From Paracraurococcus sp042666655 (GTDB taxonomy: Bacteria; Pseudomonadota; Alphaproteobacteria; Acetobacterales; Acetobacteraceae): 64,000 nt of DNA. Positions 26,026 through 34,537 of the stretch are shown in pieces. The notes below the pieces were generated by a model. It made no database searches and was not told the origin of the DNA. It worked only from the letters and a program-made list of their open reading frames with translations. Each line of letters opens with the position of its first letter. The first letter of the stretch is position 1. The stretch lies in assembly GCF_042666655.1 (NCBI RefSeq), contig NZ_JBHTDE010000004.1:332837-396836 (forward strand), given 5' to 3'. A program made the position numbers and the translations under genes.

Positions 26026-28108
26026 GGCCGGCCTCGTCCGACGGGGCCGGGAAGGCGACGAGCCGGAAGGCGGCCGGCAATTCGGTGCGGCGCAGCGCCG
26101 GCGGCGGTGGCACGGCCGGCACCGCCGGAACCGGCCGCATCGGCGCGGCCGGCGGGCTGTTGGCCTGCGCGTTGGCGCGCGGCGCGGCCGGCGGCCGGGT
26201 CGGGGTGCCGGCCGGGCGGCCCGGCTGCAGCGGGATGGCGATGGTCTGCTGGATCTGCGGGATGCGGTCGGTCTCCGGCACCATGCCGAGGATCGGCGCG
26301 ACCCGGCGGATCACCGCGCCCGCCGCCGGCGCCGCGACCCAGCCGGCGGTCGCATAGCCGTGGCTCTGCGCATTCGGCTTGGGCTCGTCCACCATGACGT
26401 AGATGGCGTAGCGCGGCTGGTTCATCGGGAATGCGCCGACGAAGGCAGCGACCCGCCGGTCCTTCAGGTAGCCGCCGCGCGCCGCCGACTTCTCCGCCGT
26501 GCCGGTCTTGCCGCCGACGAAGTAGCCGGCGACCTCGGCACCCTTGCCGGAGCCGTCGGTCACCACCAGCCGCATCAGCTTGCGCATGGTGTCGGAGGTC
26601 TTCTCCGACAACACCCGCGTGCCGTCCCGCGCCACGCCGTCGGGCTGCGCCACGATGGTCGGCTGGCGCAGGATGCCGCCATTGGCGATGGCCGAGACGG
26701 CGTTGACGACGTGCAAGGGCGTCACCGAGATGCCGTGGCCGAAGGCGACGGTCATGGTGTTGATGTCGCGCCAGGCATTGGCCGAGGGCGCCAGCGGCCG
26801 GGCGGTTTCCGGCACTTCGAGGCCGAGCCGGTTCAGCATGCCCATCCGCGCCATGAATTCGCGGTGCCGGGCCGGCCCGACGCCCATCGCCATGTGCGCG
26901 GCGCCGAGGTTGGAGGAATAGGCGAGCACTTCCGGCAGCACCAGGGCGCGGTGCTTGCCCTTGTAGTCGCTGATGGTGAAGCGGCCGTAGCGGATCGGCT
27001 TGGAGGCGTCGAAGCTGCTCCAGATATTCGCCGTGCCGGCATCGAGCGCCATCGCCGCGGTCAGCAGCTTGAAGGTCGAGCCTGGCTCATACAGGCCGAC
27101 GGTCGCGCGGTTGAAATGCGGGTCTTGGTCCGGCCGTGCCGTGACTGGCGTCGGGGCGCGGGCGGCGACCTGGCGGATCGGCGATTCCGCGTCCGCCCGC
27201 TGCTGCAGCCCGCCGGGGTCGGAGGCGTCGTAGTCGGGCAGGCTGACCATCGCCAGCACTTCGGCGGTGTTGATGTCGAGCACAACGCCGGCGCCGCCGA
27301 CGCCGTTGAAATCGGCGATCGCCTTGTCCACCGCCTCCCGCAGCGCGACCTGGACGCGAACATCGACCGACAGGCGCAGCGCCGCATGGTCGGCGCGCAG
27401 CCGCTCGTCGAAATGCTTCTCGACCCCGGCGATGCCGTGGCCATCGACATCGACCTGGCCGAGCACGTGCGCCGCGGCGCGGCCCTGCGGGTAGAAGCGG
27501 CGCTCGGCGGCACGGAAATGGAAGCCGGGGATGCCGAGGTCGTTGATCGCCTGCTGCTGCCGCGGCGGCAGGTTGCGGGCGATATAGGCGAACTGCACCG
27601 GGCGGTCGCTGTCGCCCACGGTGCGCTGGCTGATCCGGGCGATCAGCCTTTCGCGGTCGAGCCCGGGTAGCACGCGGCGCAGTTTGTCGGCGGCGGCGGC
27701 CGGGTCGTTGATCTCCTGCGGGTTGGCGTAGAGTTCGGTCACCTGCAGGGAGACCGCCAGCACTTCGCCGTTGCGGTCGGTGATCGGGGCACGGCCGATG
27801 GTCGGCGAGCCGTCCGGCACCCGCGCGGCGGCGCGCAGCTTCGGCTGCAGCGGGTCGATCACGGTGGCGACCGCCAGCTTCAGGCCGACCGCGCCGAACA
27901 GCAAAGCGAAGCCGCTGGCGGCGATGACCAGCCGCCCGCGCGTGGTGTCGAGCTGGGCGCGGCGGGCGAGGTCGGGTCCGCTGACCCGCACCAGCGTGCG
28001 CGAGGCCGAATGGGCCGGGCCGCTGCCCATGGGCAAGGGCCGCCCGGCTGGCGCGGCATGCGGGGAGGGCGGTGGGCGCAGGTCCTCGCGGTCGAATTCG
28101 AGGTTCAC
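26012..28108 (-). CDS. ftsI: Septal peptidoglycan transpeptidase FtsI (PBP3)
   Basis: A class B penicillin-binding protein that crosslinks septal peptidoglycan in the periplasm. The 698-residue product has a cytoplasmic tail of about 60 residues, one membrane helix (about 60-80), the PBP dimerisation domain, and the transpeptidase with all three motifs. These are Ser344 in STFK (344-347), SSN at 398-400 and KTG at 534-536. After the catalytic domain comes an Ala/Pro-rich C-terminal tail of about 80 residues (about 610-698), longer than in typical FtsI. Its start overlaps the ftsL-like gene by 4 bp. Confidence 0.95.
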   Translation of the reverse strand: MNLEFDREDLRPPPSPHAAPAGRPLPMGSGPAHSASRTLVRVSGPDLARRAQLDTTRGRLVIAASGFALLFGAVGLKLAVATVIDPLQPKLRAAARVPDGSPTIGRAPITDRNGEVLAVSLQVTELYANPQEINDPAAAADKLRRVLPGLDRERLIARISQRTVGDSDRPVQFAYIARNLPPRQQQAINDLGIPGFHFRAAERRFYPQGRAAAHVLGQVDVDGHGIAGVEKHFDERLRADHAALRLSVDVRVQVALREAVDKAIADFNGVGGAGVVLDINTAEVLAMVSLPDYDASDPGGLQQRADAESPIRQVAARAPTPVTARPDQDPHFNRATVGLYEPGSTFKLLTAAMALDAGTANIWSSFDASKPIRYGRFTISDYKGKHRALVLPEVLAYSSNLGAAHMAMGVGPARHREFMARMGMLNRLGLEVPETARPLAPSANAWRDINTMTVAFGHGISVTPLHVVNAVSAIANGGILRQPTIVAQPDGVARDGTRVLSEKTSDTMRKLMRLVVTDGSGKGAEVAGYFVGGKTGTAEKSAARGGYLKDRRVAAFVGAFPMNQPRYAIYVMVDEPKPNAQSHGYATAGWVAAPAAGAVIRRVAPILGMVPETDRIPQIQQTIAIPLQPGRPAGTPTRPPAAPRANAQANSPPAAPMRPVPAVPAVPPPPALRRTELPAAFRLVAFPAPSDEAGLAPR

Positions 28109-29040
28109 CGCAGGCCACCCCCCAGGCTGGCGGCATTGGCGGACCCGAAGGGCACCGGCGGCGCCAGCAACGGCCGGCTGCTGCCGAGCGCGGAGCCGAG
28201 CGAGATGGCCGGCGCCTCGGACAGGCGCGGGGCCGGGGCGGTGGCGACCTGGGTGACGGCCGGGCGCGGGGTCGGGGCCGGTGGCGGCGCGGCGCGCGCG
28301 ACCAGCGCGGGCGCGGCCATGGCGGGGCGCGGCGCGGCGACGGATGGCAGCGCCGCCACCTCCGGCGCCTGGCGCGGCGCCGGGCGGGCCACGACGAAGC
28401 GGGCGGGCGGCGCGATGCGCGCAGGCTCGACCGGCGCCGGCCTGGCTTCACGCACCGGCTCGCGCCCGATGTCACGTGCCGGCTCCCGGACGACGAGCAC
28501 CGGCGGTGGGGCGGGGCGGGGTTCGGCGACGGGCTTCGGCGGTGCGTCCGGCAGCGCCAGGATGACCGGGGCACTGACGGCCGGCGGGGCTATGGGCGCG
28601 GCGACCGGCGTCGGCGGGGCGGGCGGCGGCGGCACGGCACGCGCCAGCTGGACCGGGTCCGGCACCCGCGGCAGCAGGGCGAGGGCGACGGGGCCTTCGG
28701 GCGCCACCGGCAGGCGTTCGGCGAACAGCGCCGTCGGGCCGTCATAGGCGGCGAGCATCGGCAGTCGCCGCTCGGCCTCGTTCAGCCGGAGGAATTGCGT
28801 CGGCTGCATGGGTTCCAGCTGCAGGTGCCGCTGCGCCACGCCGCGCAGCCGCTCCGGCTCGTTCAGCCAGGCCCATTCGGCCTGCAGCGCCTGGCTGCGG
28901 TCGTTCGCCTCGTCGATCTGCCGGGCGATGCCGCGCAGTTCGCGGTCGAGCAGCGCGACCTCGTGCTTGCTCTGATAGAGGTGCAGCCCGGCGAAGGCGG
29001 CGGCGAGGAAGGTGCAAAGGCTGAGCGGGCGGAAGATCAT
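28105..29040 (-). CDS. ftsL: FtsL-like divisome protein with long Pro/Ala tail
   Basis: It occupies the ftsL position between rsmH and ftsI, with 4-bp overlaps on both sides. Residues 1-60 look like FtsL: a membrane helix at about 5-18, then a coiled-coil segment with Glu/Arg/Gln heptads, followed by the LNEPERLRGVAQRHLQLEPM stretch common in FtsL. FtsL is usually 90-130 residues; this protein has 311. The extra ~190 residues are low-complexity, rich in Pro, Ala, Val and Arg, and should lie in the periplasm. The identity rests mainly on synteny and the N-terminal pattern. Confidence 0.75.
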   Translation of the reverse strand: MIFRPLSLCTFLAAAFAGLHLYQSKHEVALLDRELRGIARQIDEANDRSQALQAEWAWLNEPERLRGVAQRHLQLEPMQPTQFLRLNEAERRLPMLAAYDGPTALFAERLPVAPEGPVALALLPRVPDPVQLARAVPPPPAPPTPVAAPIAPPAVSAPVILALPDAPPKPVAEPRPAPPPVLVVREPARDIGREPVREARPAPVEPARIAPPARFVVARPAPRQAPEVAALPSVAAPRPAMAAPALVARAAPPPAPTPRPAVTQVATAPAPRLSEAPAISLGSALGSSRPLLAPPVPFGSANAASLGGGLR

Positions 29041-30008
29041 GCGGCGTCCCGTGGCTCAAGGCGTTCGATGGCGCGCAGCCGGCTGCTGCGGGCGCGTGGA
29101 TTGGCATGGGTCTCGGCCTCGCCGGGGCGCAGCGGCCGCGGCGTCAGCAGGCGGAAATCGGCGGCCGGGCCCTTCGACATCAGCGCGCCGGGATCGTGGC
29201 GGGAAGCGCCGCCGGCCCGGCCGGTGCGGCCCGCCATGAAGCGCTTGACGATGCGGTCCTCCAGCGAGTGGAAGGCGACGACCACGAGCCTGCCGCCCGG
29301 GGCGAGCAGCGTCGCCGCGGCGTCGAGCCCGCGCTCGACCTCGCCCAGCTCGTCGTTCACCGCGAGGCGCAGCGCCTGGAAGCTGCGCGTCGCGCGGTCC
29401 ATGCCGGAGGGATCGCGTGGGGTGACGCTGCGGATGATGGAGGCGAGCCGGCCGGTCGTGACGATCGGCGCCTCGGCGCGCGCGGCGACGATGGCACGCG
29501 CGATGCGGCGCGAATGGCGCTCCTCGCCGAGGGTGAAGAGGATATCGGCCAGGTCCGAATCGTCCAATGTATTCACGAGATCGGCGGCGGACTTGCCGGC
29601 CTTCTCCATGCGCATGTCAAGCGGCCCGTCGCCGCGAAAGGAGAAACCGCGTTCCATCTCGTCGATCTGGAATGAGGAGACGCCGAGATCGAGCACGACG
29701 CCGTCGAGCGCTGCGACGCCTGCGGCCGCGAGCAGGTCGAGCATTTCGCCGAAGCGCCCTTCCAGTAAATGAAGGCGCCCGGCGTAGCGGGCGGCCAGCG
29801 CGGCGCCGCGGGCGATCGCATCGGGGTCGCGGTCGATGGCGTAGAGCGTGCAGCGCGCCGCTTCGAGGATCGCGGTCGCGTAGCCGCCGCCGCCGAAGGT
29901 GCCGTCGCAATAGGTGGCGCCGTCGCGCGGCGCCAGCGTCGCCAGCACCTCGGCCAGCAGGACCGGGACGTGGCCGCCAGTGGGGGTGTCGGGGTGCGTG
30001 TCGGTCAT
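29037..30008 (-). CDS. rsmH: 16S rRNA (cytosine(1402)-N(4))-methyltransferase RsmH
   Basis: Methylates N4 of C1402 in 16S rRNA using S-adenosylmethionine. The 323-residue protein begins HVPVLLAEVLATLAPRDG and has the SAM loop DGTFGGGGYATAIL. VLDLGVSSFQIDEMERGFSF and a C-terminal VVAFHSLEDRIVKRFM follow, all diagnostic. The ATG at 30008 overlaps the mraZ stop (ATGA); longer starts run into mraZ in another frame. Confidence 0.97.
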   Translation of the reverse strand: MTDTHPDTPTGGHVPVLLAEVLATLAPRDGATYCDGTFGGGGYATAILEAARCTLYAIDRDPDAIARGAALAARYAGRLHLLEGRFGEMLDLLAAAGVAALDGVVLDLGVSSFQIDEMERGFSFRGDGPLDMRMEKAGKSAADLVNTLDDSDLADILFTLGEERHSRRIARAIVAARAEAPIVTTGRLASIIRSVTPRDPSGMDRATRSFQALRLAVNDELGEVERGLDAAATLLAPGGRLVVVAFHSLEDRIVKRFMAGRTGRAGGASRHDPGALMSKGPAADFRLLTPRPLRPGEAETHANPRARSSRLRAIERLEPRDAA

Positions 30009-30442
30009 ACGTCGCCCCCCTCGTCCTCGGCTTCGAGCCGGGCTTCTTCCTCGGCCAGCCGGGCGGCGGACCAGATCTGGAAATAGGCGCCGAGGCCGGT
30101 GAACTGGATCTCGCCGTCGAGCCCGGCCTTCTCGGCCAGCTCCTTCGGCATGACGATCCGGCCCTCGCCGTCCGGGCGCAGCGTGTGGATGCGGGCGACC
30201 AGCTTGCGCATGATCGACTGGTATTCGGCGGAGAGTTGGCTGAGGCCTTCGACGCGGCGTTCTACCTCGGCCATGTAGGCCGGCTCCGGCCAGACATCGA
30301 TGCACGGGGCATGGCGGGACGGCCGGAGGATGATCTCCTCCGCGCCGAGGCGGGCCAGGCTGGCGCGGAAGTTGGCCGGCACCGAGATGCGGCCCTTCTT
30401 CGCGTCAAACGTCCCACCAAATGTCCCCGCAAATCCGGACAT
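30005..30442 (-). CDS. mraZ: Transcriptional regulator MraZ
   Basis: A DNA-binding protein of the AbrB-like fold that controls the first promoter of the division cluster. The 145-residue product has two tandem MraZ units. The first is AKKGRISVPANFR (about 14-26); the second is LRPDGEGRIVMPKELAEKAG (about 90-109). The ATG at 30442 places the conserved GTFGGTFDAKKGR close to the N-terminus as in other MraZ proteins; a TTG at 30469 would add nine residues. It heads the long minus-strand operon. Confidence 0.95.
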   Translation of the reverse strand: MSGFAGTFGGTFDAKKGRISVPANFRASLARLGAEEIILRPSRHAPCIDVWPEPAYMAEVERRVEGLSQLSAEYQSIMRKLVARIHTLRPDGEGRIVMPKELAEKAGLDGEIQFTGLGAYFQIWSAARLAEEEARLEAEDEGGDV

Positions 30443-30768
30443 CGCCCAGTGACCGCCCCCCCGGGCCAACGGCGCCCCCGCCGGATCAGCGGCCGGCGGG
30501 GCCCCCCGACCCCGCCGACTCGCCCGACCACCCCGTTCCGGACCACTCGCCCCCCCGAGCGTCTGGGTCCTTCACGGGATGCCATGGGATAGCACGCCAT
30601 AGCCTGGGACGACAAGGGAGAATGCCGTTGCGAGTCACTAAGCTTTCTTGGTGAAGGCTCGGATTCTTAGAGGTTTAGCTTGAAGACTCGCCACAGGTTC
30701 AGGAAAGGGTCACTTGTCAATGGTATCCGATCAAAGTTGCCAGGTTGTTCTTTGAGCGGCTCAAACAT
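30443..30768. other. Leader region between rnpB and mraZ
   Basis: About 330 bases without a credible gene. It holds the GGG-box array described separately, a C-rich run near 30450, and the dyad TTTGAG-CGG-CTCAAA at 30751-30765. A minus-strand TTGACA at 30720-30715 could be a -35 box for mraZ, but no good -10 stands 16-18 bases downstream. Composition around 30620-30760 is noticeably less GC-rich than the genes, as expected for a promoter region. Confidence 0.6.
30564..30619. promoter_or_regulatory. Candidate MraZ operator: five GGG boxes with 10-bp phasing
   Basis: Plus-strand GGG triplets start at 30565, 30576, 30586, 30606 and 30616, giving spacings of 11, 10, 20 and 10 bp. Three are inside TGGG. 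MraZ of other bacteria is known to bind TGGGN repeats separated by five bases, which is the same 10-bp period. The array lies 120-180 bp upstream of the mraZ ATG. It reads on the strand opposite to mraZ. Assignment is by pattern only. Confidence 0.5.
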
Positions 30769-30790
30769 GCCGCGGCAATCATGCCGCGGC
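30769..30790 (-). terminator. Hairpin downstream of rnpB
   Basis: Two copies of GCCGCGGC (30769-30776 and 30783-30790) separated by six bases form a perfect 8-bp stem. On the minus strand it follows the 3' end of RNase P RNA by about 16 bases and is itself followed by CATGTTT. It is a likely terminator or processing barrier for rnpB. Confidence 0.5.
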
Positions 30791-30805
30791 CATGCTCGGA
30801 AAAGT

Positions 30806-31216
30806 GCGCCAGGTGGCCGGTAAGCCGGGTTCTGTCCATCTCCGGCAAGCCGGATATGGGACGACCATTCCTCTGGGGCATGCCTCGCGGCGTGCCTCAC
30901 GCGGCCAACCCGGGTGGTGGGGCGGGAAGGCCCTCGCGTCACGCTCCCGAAGGAACGCCGCCGACCACCCCTATTCGGCCTTGCTCCCGGTGGGGTTTAC
31001 CATGCCGCCCCCGTTGCCGGGGGTGCGGTGCGCTCTTGCCGCACCCTTTCACCCTTACCCGTGGACCTTGCGATGCACGGGCGGTCTGCTCTCTGTGGCA
31101 CTGTCCCTGAGGTCGCCCTCGCCGGCCGTTAGCCGGCACCGTTTTCCCGTGGAGCCCGGACTTTCCTCCAGCCCCGCCTTGCAGCGGGGACCAGCGGTCG
31201 TCTGGCCACCTGACGC
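30806..31216 (-). ncRNA. rnpB: RNase P RNA, bacterial type A
   Basis: The catalytic RNA of RNase P, which matures tRNA 5' ends. On the minus strand the 5' part has GTCAGGTGGCC and then GGAGGAAAGTCCGGGCTCC (the conserved P4/CR-I region). The 3' part has ACAGAACCCGGCTTA (the conserved CR-V region), and GGCCACCTGGC pairs with the 5' end to form helix P1. Length of about 410 nt is normal for alphaproteobacteria. Ends are set from the P1 pairing and are accurate to a few bases. Confidence 0.95.
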
Positions 31217-31222
31217 GGCGGT

Positions 31223-31252
31223 GTCATGCGCAGGGCCAGCGCGCCGCGTCAA
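31223..31252 (-). promoter_or_regulatory. Promoter of rnpB
   Basis: On the minus strand, TTGACG at 31252-31247 and CATGAC at 31228-31223 are 18 bases apart. Initiation about 7 bases downstream would fall at 31216, the 5' end predicted independently from the P1 helix. The -10 is weak. Confidence 0.5.
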
Positions 31253-31278
31253 CGCCGCAGGGGCCGCGAATCGCGCCG

Positions 31279-31959
31279 TTACGCGCCTGTTGCCGCGGCG
31301 ACGGCAGCGAGACGGGCCAGCGTGCCGGCATCGGCCACGCCATCCACCCGCGCCGGCCGCCAATGCCGCTGGAAGGCGGCGAGCAGGACATCGAGCGGCA
31401 GGTCCGTCCGGTAGCCGATCGCGGCGAGCAGCGCCGCCGCCTCGCCGGCCGGCGCCGCGGCCTCGGCCGGCCACAGGCCGACGCCGTTCGCCGCCAGGCC
31501 CTCCCAGTCGAACAGCTCGCCCGGGTCCTGCTTGCGGTCGGGGGCGATGTCGCTGTGCGCGACCACGTTGATCGCGGGGATCGGGTGGCGCGTCAGGATA
31601 TCGAGGCATAGGTCGCAGACCGCGGCCATCTGCAGGGCGGGGAAGGGGCGGTAGCCCCAGTCGTGCCCTGGATTGACGATCTCGATACCGATGCTGCGGC
31701 CGTTCAGCGCGTCCATGCCGCGCCAGTGGGAGACGCCGGCATGCCAGGCCCGCCGCATCTCCGGCACCAGGCGGAAGACGGCGCCATCCTCCTCCACCAC
31801 ATAGTGTGCGGAGACCCTGGCCGCCGGGTCGCGCAGCCGGGCGATCGCCTCGACCCCTGTGCGCATGCCGGTGTAATGCAGCACCAGCACGTCGATCGGC
31901 AGGCCGTCCTCGCGGTCGTCGTGGTTCGGGCTTGGCGTATCCCGGACGCGAAGGCTCAC
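31279..31959 (-). CDS. N-acetylmuramoyl-L-alanine amidase, AmpD-like with peptidoglycan-binding tail
   Basis: Amidase_2 family enzyme that cleaves the lactyl-amide bond between MurNAc (or anhydroMurNAc) and L-Ala. The 226-residue product has expected zinc ligands His28 (LVLHYTGM), His135 and Asp145 (in AHSDIAPDRKQDPG). A small helical peptidoglycan-binding-like domain (about 165-215) is present, which E. coli AmpD lacks and AmiD has. There is no signal peptide, so a cytosolic recycling role is likely. It starts with GTG, overlapping the stop of the J-domain gene (GTGA). Recycling fits its place beside the murein synthesis cluster. Confidence 0.9.
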   Translation of the reverse strand: MSLRVRDTPSPNHDDREDGLPIDVLVLHYTGMRTGVEAIARLRDPAARVSAHYVVEEDGAVFRLVPEMRRAWHAGVSHWRGMDALNGRSIGIEIVNPGHDWGYRPFPALQMAAVCDLCLDILTRHPIPAINVVAHSDIAPDRKQDPGELFDWEGLAANGVGLWPAEAAAPAGEAAALLAAIGYRTDLPLDVLLAAFQRHWRPARVDGVADAGTLARLAAVAAATGA

Positions 31960-32753
31960 AGCTTGCGCTCGCGCTTGACCCTGTCCCAGGCGGCGTTGAT
32001 CTCGGCCACCTTGTCGGTGGCCCGCTTGACGAATTCCGGCGGCACGCCGCGCGCCGCCAGGCTGTCCGGGTGATTCTCCCGCATCAATTGCCGCCAGGCC
32101 TGGCGCAGCGCGTCGTCGCTGGCGTCGCGCCCGACGCCGAGGACCGCATAGGGGTCGGGGCCCGACTGCGGCGCCGCCGCGGCCGAGGAGTACTGCTGGG
32201 TCCGCCCGTCCCGCGCCCGTTCCCAGGCCGGCGCATCCAGGCCGAAGCCCAATTGCACCTGCTGCAGGAAGGCCACCTCCGACTTGGTCAGCGGCCCGTC
32301 GGCGCGGGCGATCTGGAACAGCGCCGCCAGCACGTCCTCCAGCATTCCCTTGTTGTCCTGGAAGGACTCGCCGAGCCGCTTGGCGAAGGGCCGGTGGTCG
32401 TCCGCCGAGTCGCGCGCCTGGTCGAACAGCTCGCCGACCTCGCGCAGGCTTTCCGGCGGGATGCGGAACAACCGCTTGAAGGTGTCGATCTCCGGCCGCT
32501 TCACCGGCCCGTCGCATTTGGCCAGCTTGGCGGCCAGCACCACGACCGAGATCGCGAAGACCTGCTCCTTCGAGCCCAGCATGGCGGCGACATCGGCGGC
32601 CTGCCGCGCCGAGGGGCGGCCGAACACGCCACCCATGGCACGCCCACCGCCCGCATCCGCGGCATGGCCCAGCGCCGCGCCCATGACGGCGCCCAGCGGC
32701 CCGCCGGTCACGAAGCCCGCCACGCCGCCGATGATCTTGCCCCAGAGGCTCAA
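31956..32753 (-). CDS. TerB/DjlA-like protein with C-terminal J domain
   Basis: A 265-residue co-chaperone-like protein. Residues 1-45 are Gly-rich with a hydrophobic segment (KIIGGVAGFVTGGPLGAVMG). Residues 55-175 form a TerB-like helical domain with acidic motifs KCDGPVKRPEID and RADGPLTKSEV. Residues 200-265 are a J domain with HPD at 228-230, expected to stimulate DnaK. The domain order matches DjlA, although the N-terminal membrane helix is atypical. The start is TTG at 32753, preceded by AAGGGA; no ATG or GTG gives a sensible N-terminus. Confidence 0.85.
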   Translation of the reverse strand: MSLWGKIIGGVAGFVTGGPLGAVMGAALGHAADAGGGRAMGGVFGRPSARQAADVAAMLGSKEQVFAISVVVLAAKLAKCDGPVKRPEIDTFKRLFRIPPESLREVGELFDQARDSADDHRPFAKRLGESFQDNKGMLEDVLAALFQIARADGPLTKSEVAFLQQVQLGFGLDAPAWERARDGRTQQYSSAAAAPQSGPDPYAVLGVGRDASDDALRQAWRQLMRENHPDSLAARGVPPEFVKRATDKVAEINAAWDRVKRERKL

Positions 32754-32882
32754 TGCGTGAATCCCTTGCTGGCTTGGGCTTACCACGCCGGGCGCCCGGC
32801 GGGGGAGGGGGCACGCGCCCGGGCGTTCACGCCGGGCCGCGATCGGCTCTAACCTCCCGGGCAGAAAAGAAGGGGAACCGCC

Positions 32883-33752
32883 ATGACGCTGTCCTTGCGC
32901 CCGCTGCATCCGGTCTTCGCCGCCGAGGCTTCGGGTATCGACCTGCGGCGGCCGCTGGGCCCGGCGGAGATCGATGCGGTGGTCGCGGCGATGGATCGCC
33001 ATGCCGTCCTGTTGTTCCGCAACCAACCGATGTCGGAGGACCAGCAGGTCGCCTTCGCCACTCAATTCGGCCCGCTCAACCCCGGCCTGAAGCAGATCGG
33101 CCGGCAGCATGAAAGGATGTCGCAGCACGCGCTGATCGACATCTCCAACCTCGGCTCGGACGGCAAGCCGCTGGCGCGCGACGCCAAGAAGATCGTCAGC
33201 GGCCTGGCCAACCAGCTCTGGCACTCGGACAGCAGCTTCCAGGCGCCGGCGGTGTCCTATTCCATGCTCTCGGCGGTGCGGCTGCCCTCCTGGGGCGGGG
33301 AGACCGAATTCGCCGACCTGCGCGCCGCCTGGGACGCGCTGCCGCAGCGGCTGAAGGACCGGGTGCGGGGGCTGCAGGCGGAACACTTCGCCCTGCATTC
33401 GCGGATGACGCTGCTGGGCGACACCGACTACACGGCGGAACAGCAGGCCGCCTTGCCGCCGGTGGTCTGGCCGCTGGCCCGGGTGCATCCGGGCAGCGGG
33501 CGGACGGCGCTGTTCGCCGGCATCCATGCGCGGCGCATCCTCGGGATGGGGGTGGCGGAGGGGAAGATGCTTCTGCTCGACCTGCTGGAGCACGCGACCG
33601 ACAAGGCCTGGCGCTGGCGGCACGAATGGCAGCCCGGCGACCTGCTGATCTGGGACAACCGCTGCACCCTGCATCGGGGGCGGGCCTATGACCTGGACGA
33701 GCCGCGGGAGCTGCGGCGGACGACGAACGACGAGGTGCCGCGGGCGGCGTAG
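32883..33752 (+). CDS. TauD/TfdA-family Fe(II)/2-oxoglutarate dioxygenase
   Basis: A 289-residue non-haem iron oxygenase. The facial triad is visible as His114 and Asp116 (in LWHSDSSF) and His264 (in NRCTLHRG). The 2-oxoglutarate-binding Arg is in RELRRTT (about 275-279). These enzymes hydroxylate sulfonates, phenoxyacetates or related carboxylates, often releasing sulfite or a phenol. The start ATG has AAGAAGGGGAA upstream. The neighbours (J-domain gene divergent, MarR gene convergent) do not name a substrate, so TauD and TfdA specificity cannot be separated. Confidence 0.88.
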   Translation: MTLSLRPLHPVFAAEASGIDLRRPLGPAEIDAVVAAMDRHAVLLFRNQPMSEDQQVAFATQFGPLNPGLKQIGRQHERMSQHALIDISNLGSDGKPLARDAKKIVSGLANQLWHSDSSFQAPAVSYSMLSAVRLPSWGGETEFADLRAAWDALPQRLKDRVRGLQAEHFALHSRMTLLGDTDYTAEQQAALPPVVWPLARVHPGSGRTALFAGIHARRILGMGVAEGKMLLLDLLEHATDKAWRWRHEWQPGDLLIWDNRCTLHRGRAYDLDEPRELRRTTNDEVPRAA

Positions 33753-33889
33753 GAAAAGGGAATCTGGGAAGACGTCCTTCTCCCCGTTGGACGCATGCGT
33801 CCGACCCCGCATCCATTTTTCCGGGTTTGCCGGCTGCCAAGCCCACAAAAGCAGGAAGGCGGAGGAGGTCTGTCCCCCCGTCTTGCTTC
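33753..33889. other. Convergent spacer with palindromes
   Basis: This spacer between the dioxygenase and MarR stops contains the perfect palindrome GGACGCATGCGTCC (33789-33802). Near 33860-33887 there is a G-rich/C-rich imperfect hairpin (GGAAG ... CTTCC). Both may help terminate the convergent transcripts. No gene is seen. Confidence 0.4.
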
Positions 33890-34411
33890 CTACAGCGTCG
33901 CTGCAGCGCGCGATGCCGCGTCGTAGAAGCCCGACAGCGTCCGCAGCAGCGCCGCCACCGCCGACAATTCCGCCGCCCCCGGCCCGCCCTGGCCGACCGG
34001 CGCCGCCACCAGCCGCTCGCGCAGCGCGGTGTAGCGGGCGCACAGCGCCGCGCCTTCCGGGGTGATCGCCACCAGCTTCACCTTGCCTGCGCGGCCGGTC
34101 TTCACCAGCCCGGCCGCGGCCAGCTTGCGGATCGCGTAAGTGGCGATGTGGGTGTCCTCAATCGCCAGGGCGAGCAGGATCTCCGCCTGGCGCTTCGGCC
34201 GGTCGCGGTGCTGCACGGTGTGCAGGATCAGGACCTCGGTCGGCGACAGGCCGGGCTGCCCGGCCGCCGCGGCGCACAGCACCATCCAGCGCTGGAAGGC
34301 GTGGCCGGCCAGGATCAGCCCGTACTCGACCTCGGACAGGCCAGGGGAGGCGCCGGCGGCGAGATGGGCGGAGGATACGATGGGACCAGGGGGCGTCCGG
34401 GACTTCGGCAT
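33890..34411 (-). CDS. MarR-like winged-helix transcriptional regulator
   Basis: A 173-residue regulator with a MarR-type winged helix. The stretch LSPTEVLILHTVQHRDRPKRQAEILLAL leads into a recognition region THIATYAIRKLAAAGLVKTGRAGKVK and the wing. The basic core and the length fit MarR/COG5631-type proteins. It is divergent from the hydantoinase/oxoprolinase gene across 126 bp with a dyad, so that gene is its most likely target. Confidence 0.8.
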   Translation of the reverse strand: MPKSRTPPGPIVSSAHLAAGASPGLSEVEYGLILAGHAFQRWMVLCAAAAGQPGLSPTEVLILHTVQHRDRPKRQAEILLALAIEDTHIATYAIRKLAAAGLVKTGRAGKVKLVAITPEGAALCARYTALRERLVAAPVGQGGPGAAELSAVAALLRTLSGFYDAASRAAATL

Positions 34412-34433
34412 GCGGGGATCTCCTGCACCGCGA

Positions 34434-34463
34434 CGTTGACAAGATACCGATAAATCGTCAACG
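34434..34463. promoter_or_regulatory. Dyad in the marR/hydantoinase divergent promoter
   Basis: CGTTGAC (34434-34440) and GTCAACG (34457-34463) form a perfect inverted repeat around a 16-base AT-rich centre. Both arms contain TTGAC, a -35 core, one on each strand. An operator here could silence both divergent genes. Confidence 0.5.
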
Positions 34464-34537
34464 AATTACCGGCGATGCAGCCCCGGCCTTGCGCCCGCGG
34501 CCCGGCATTGCGATGACGCGAGCGGGCGGAGGGTGCG

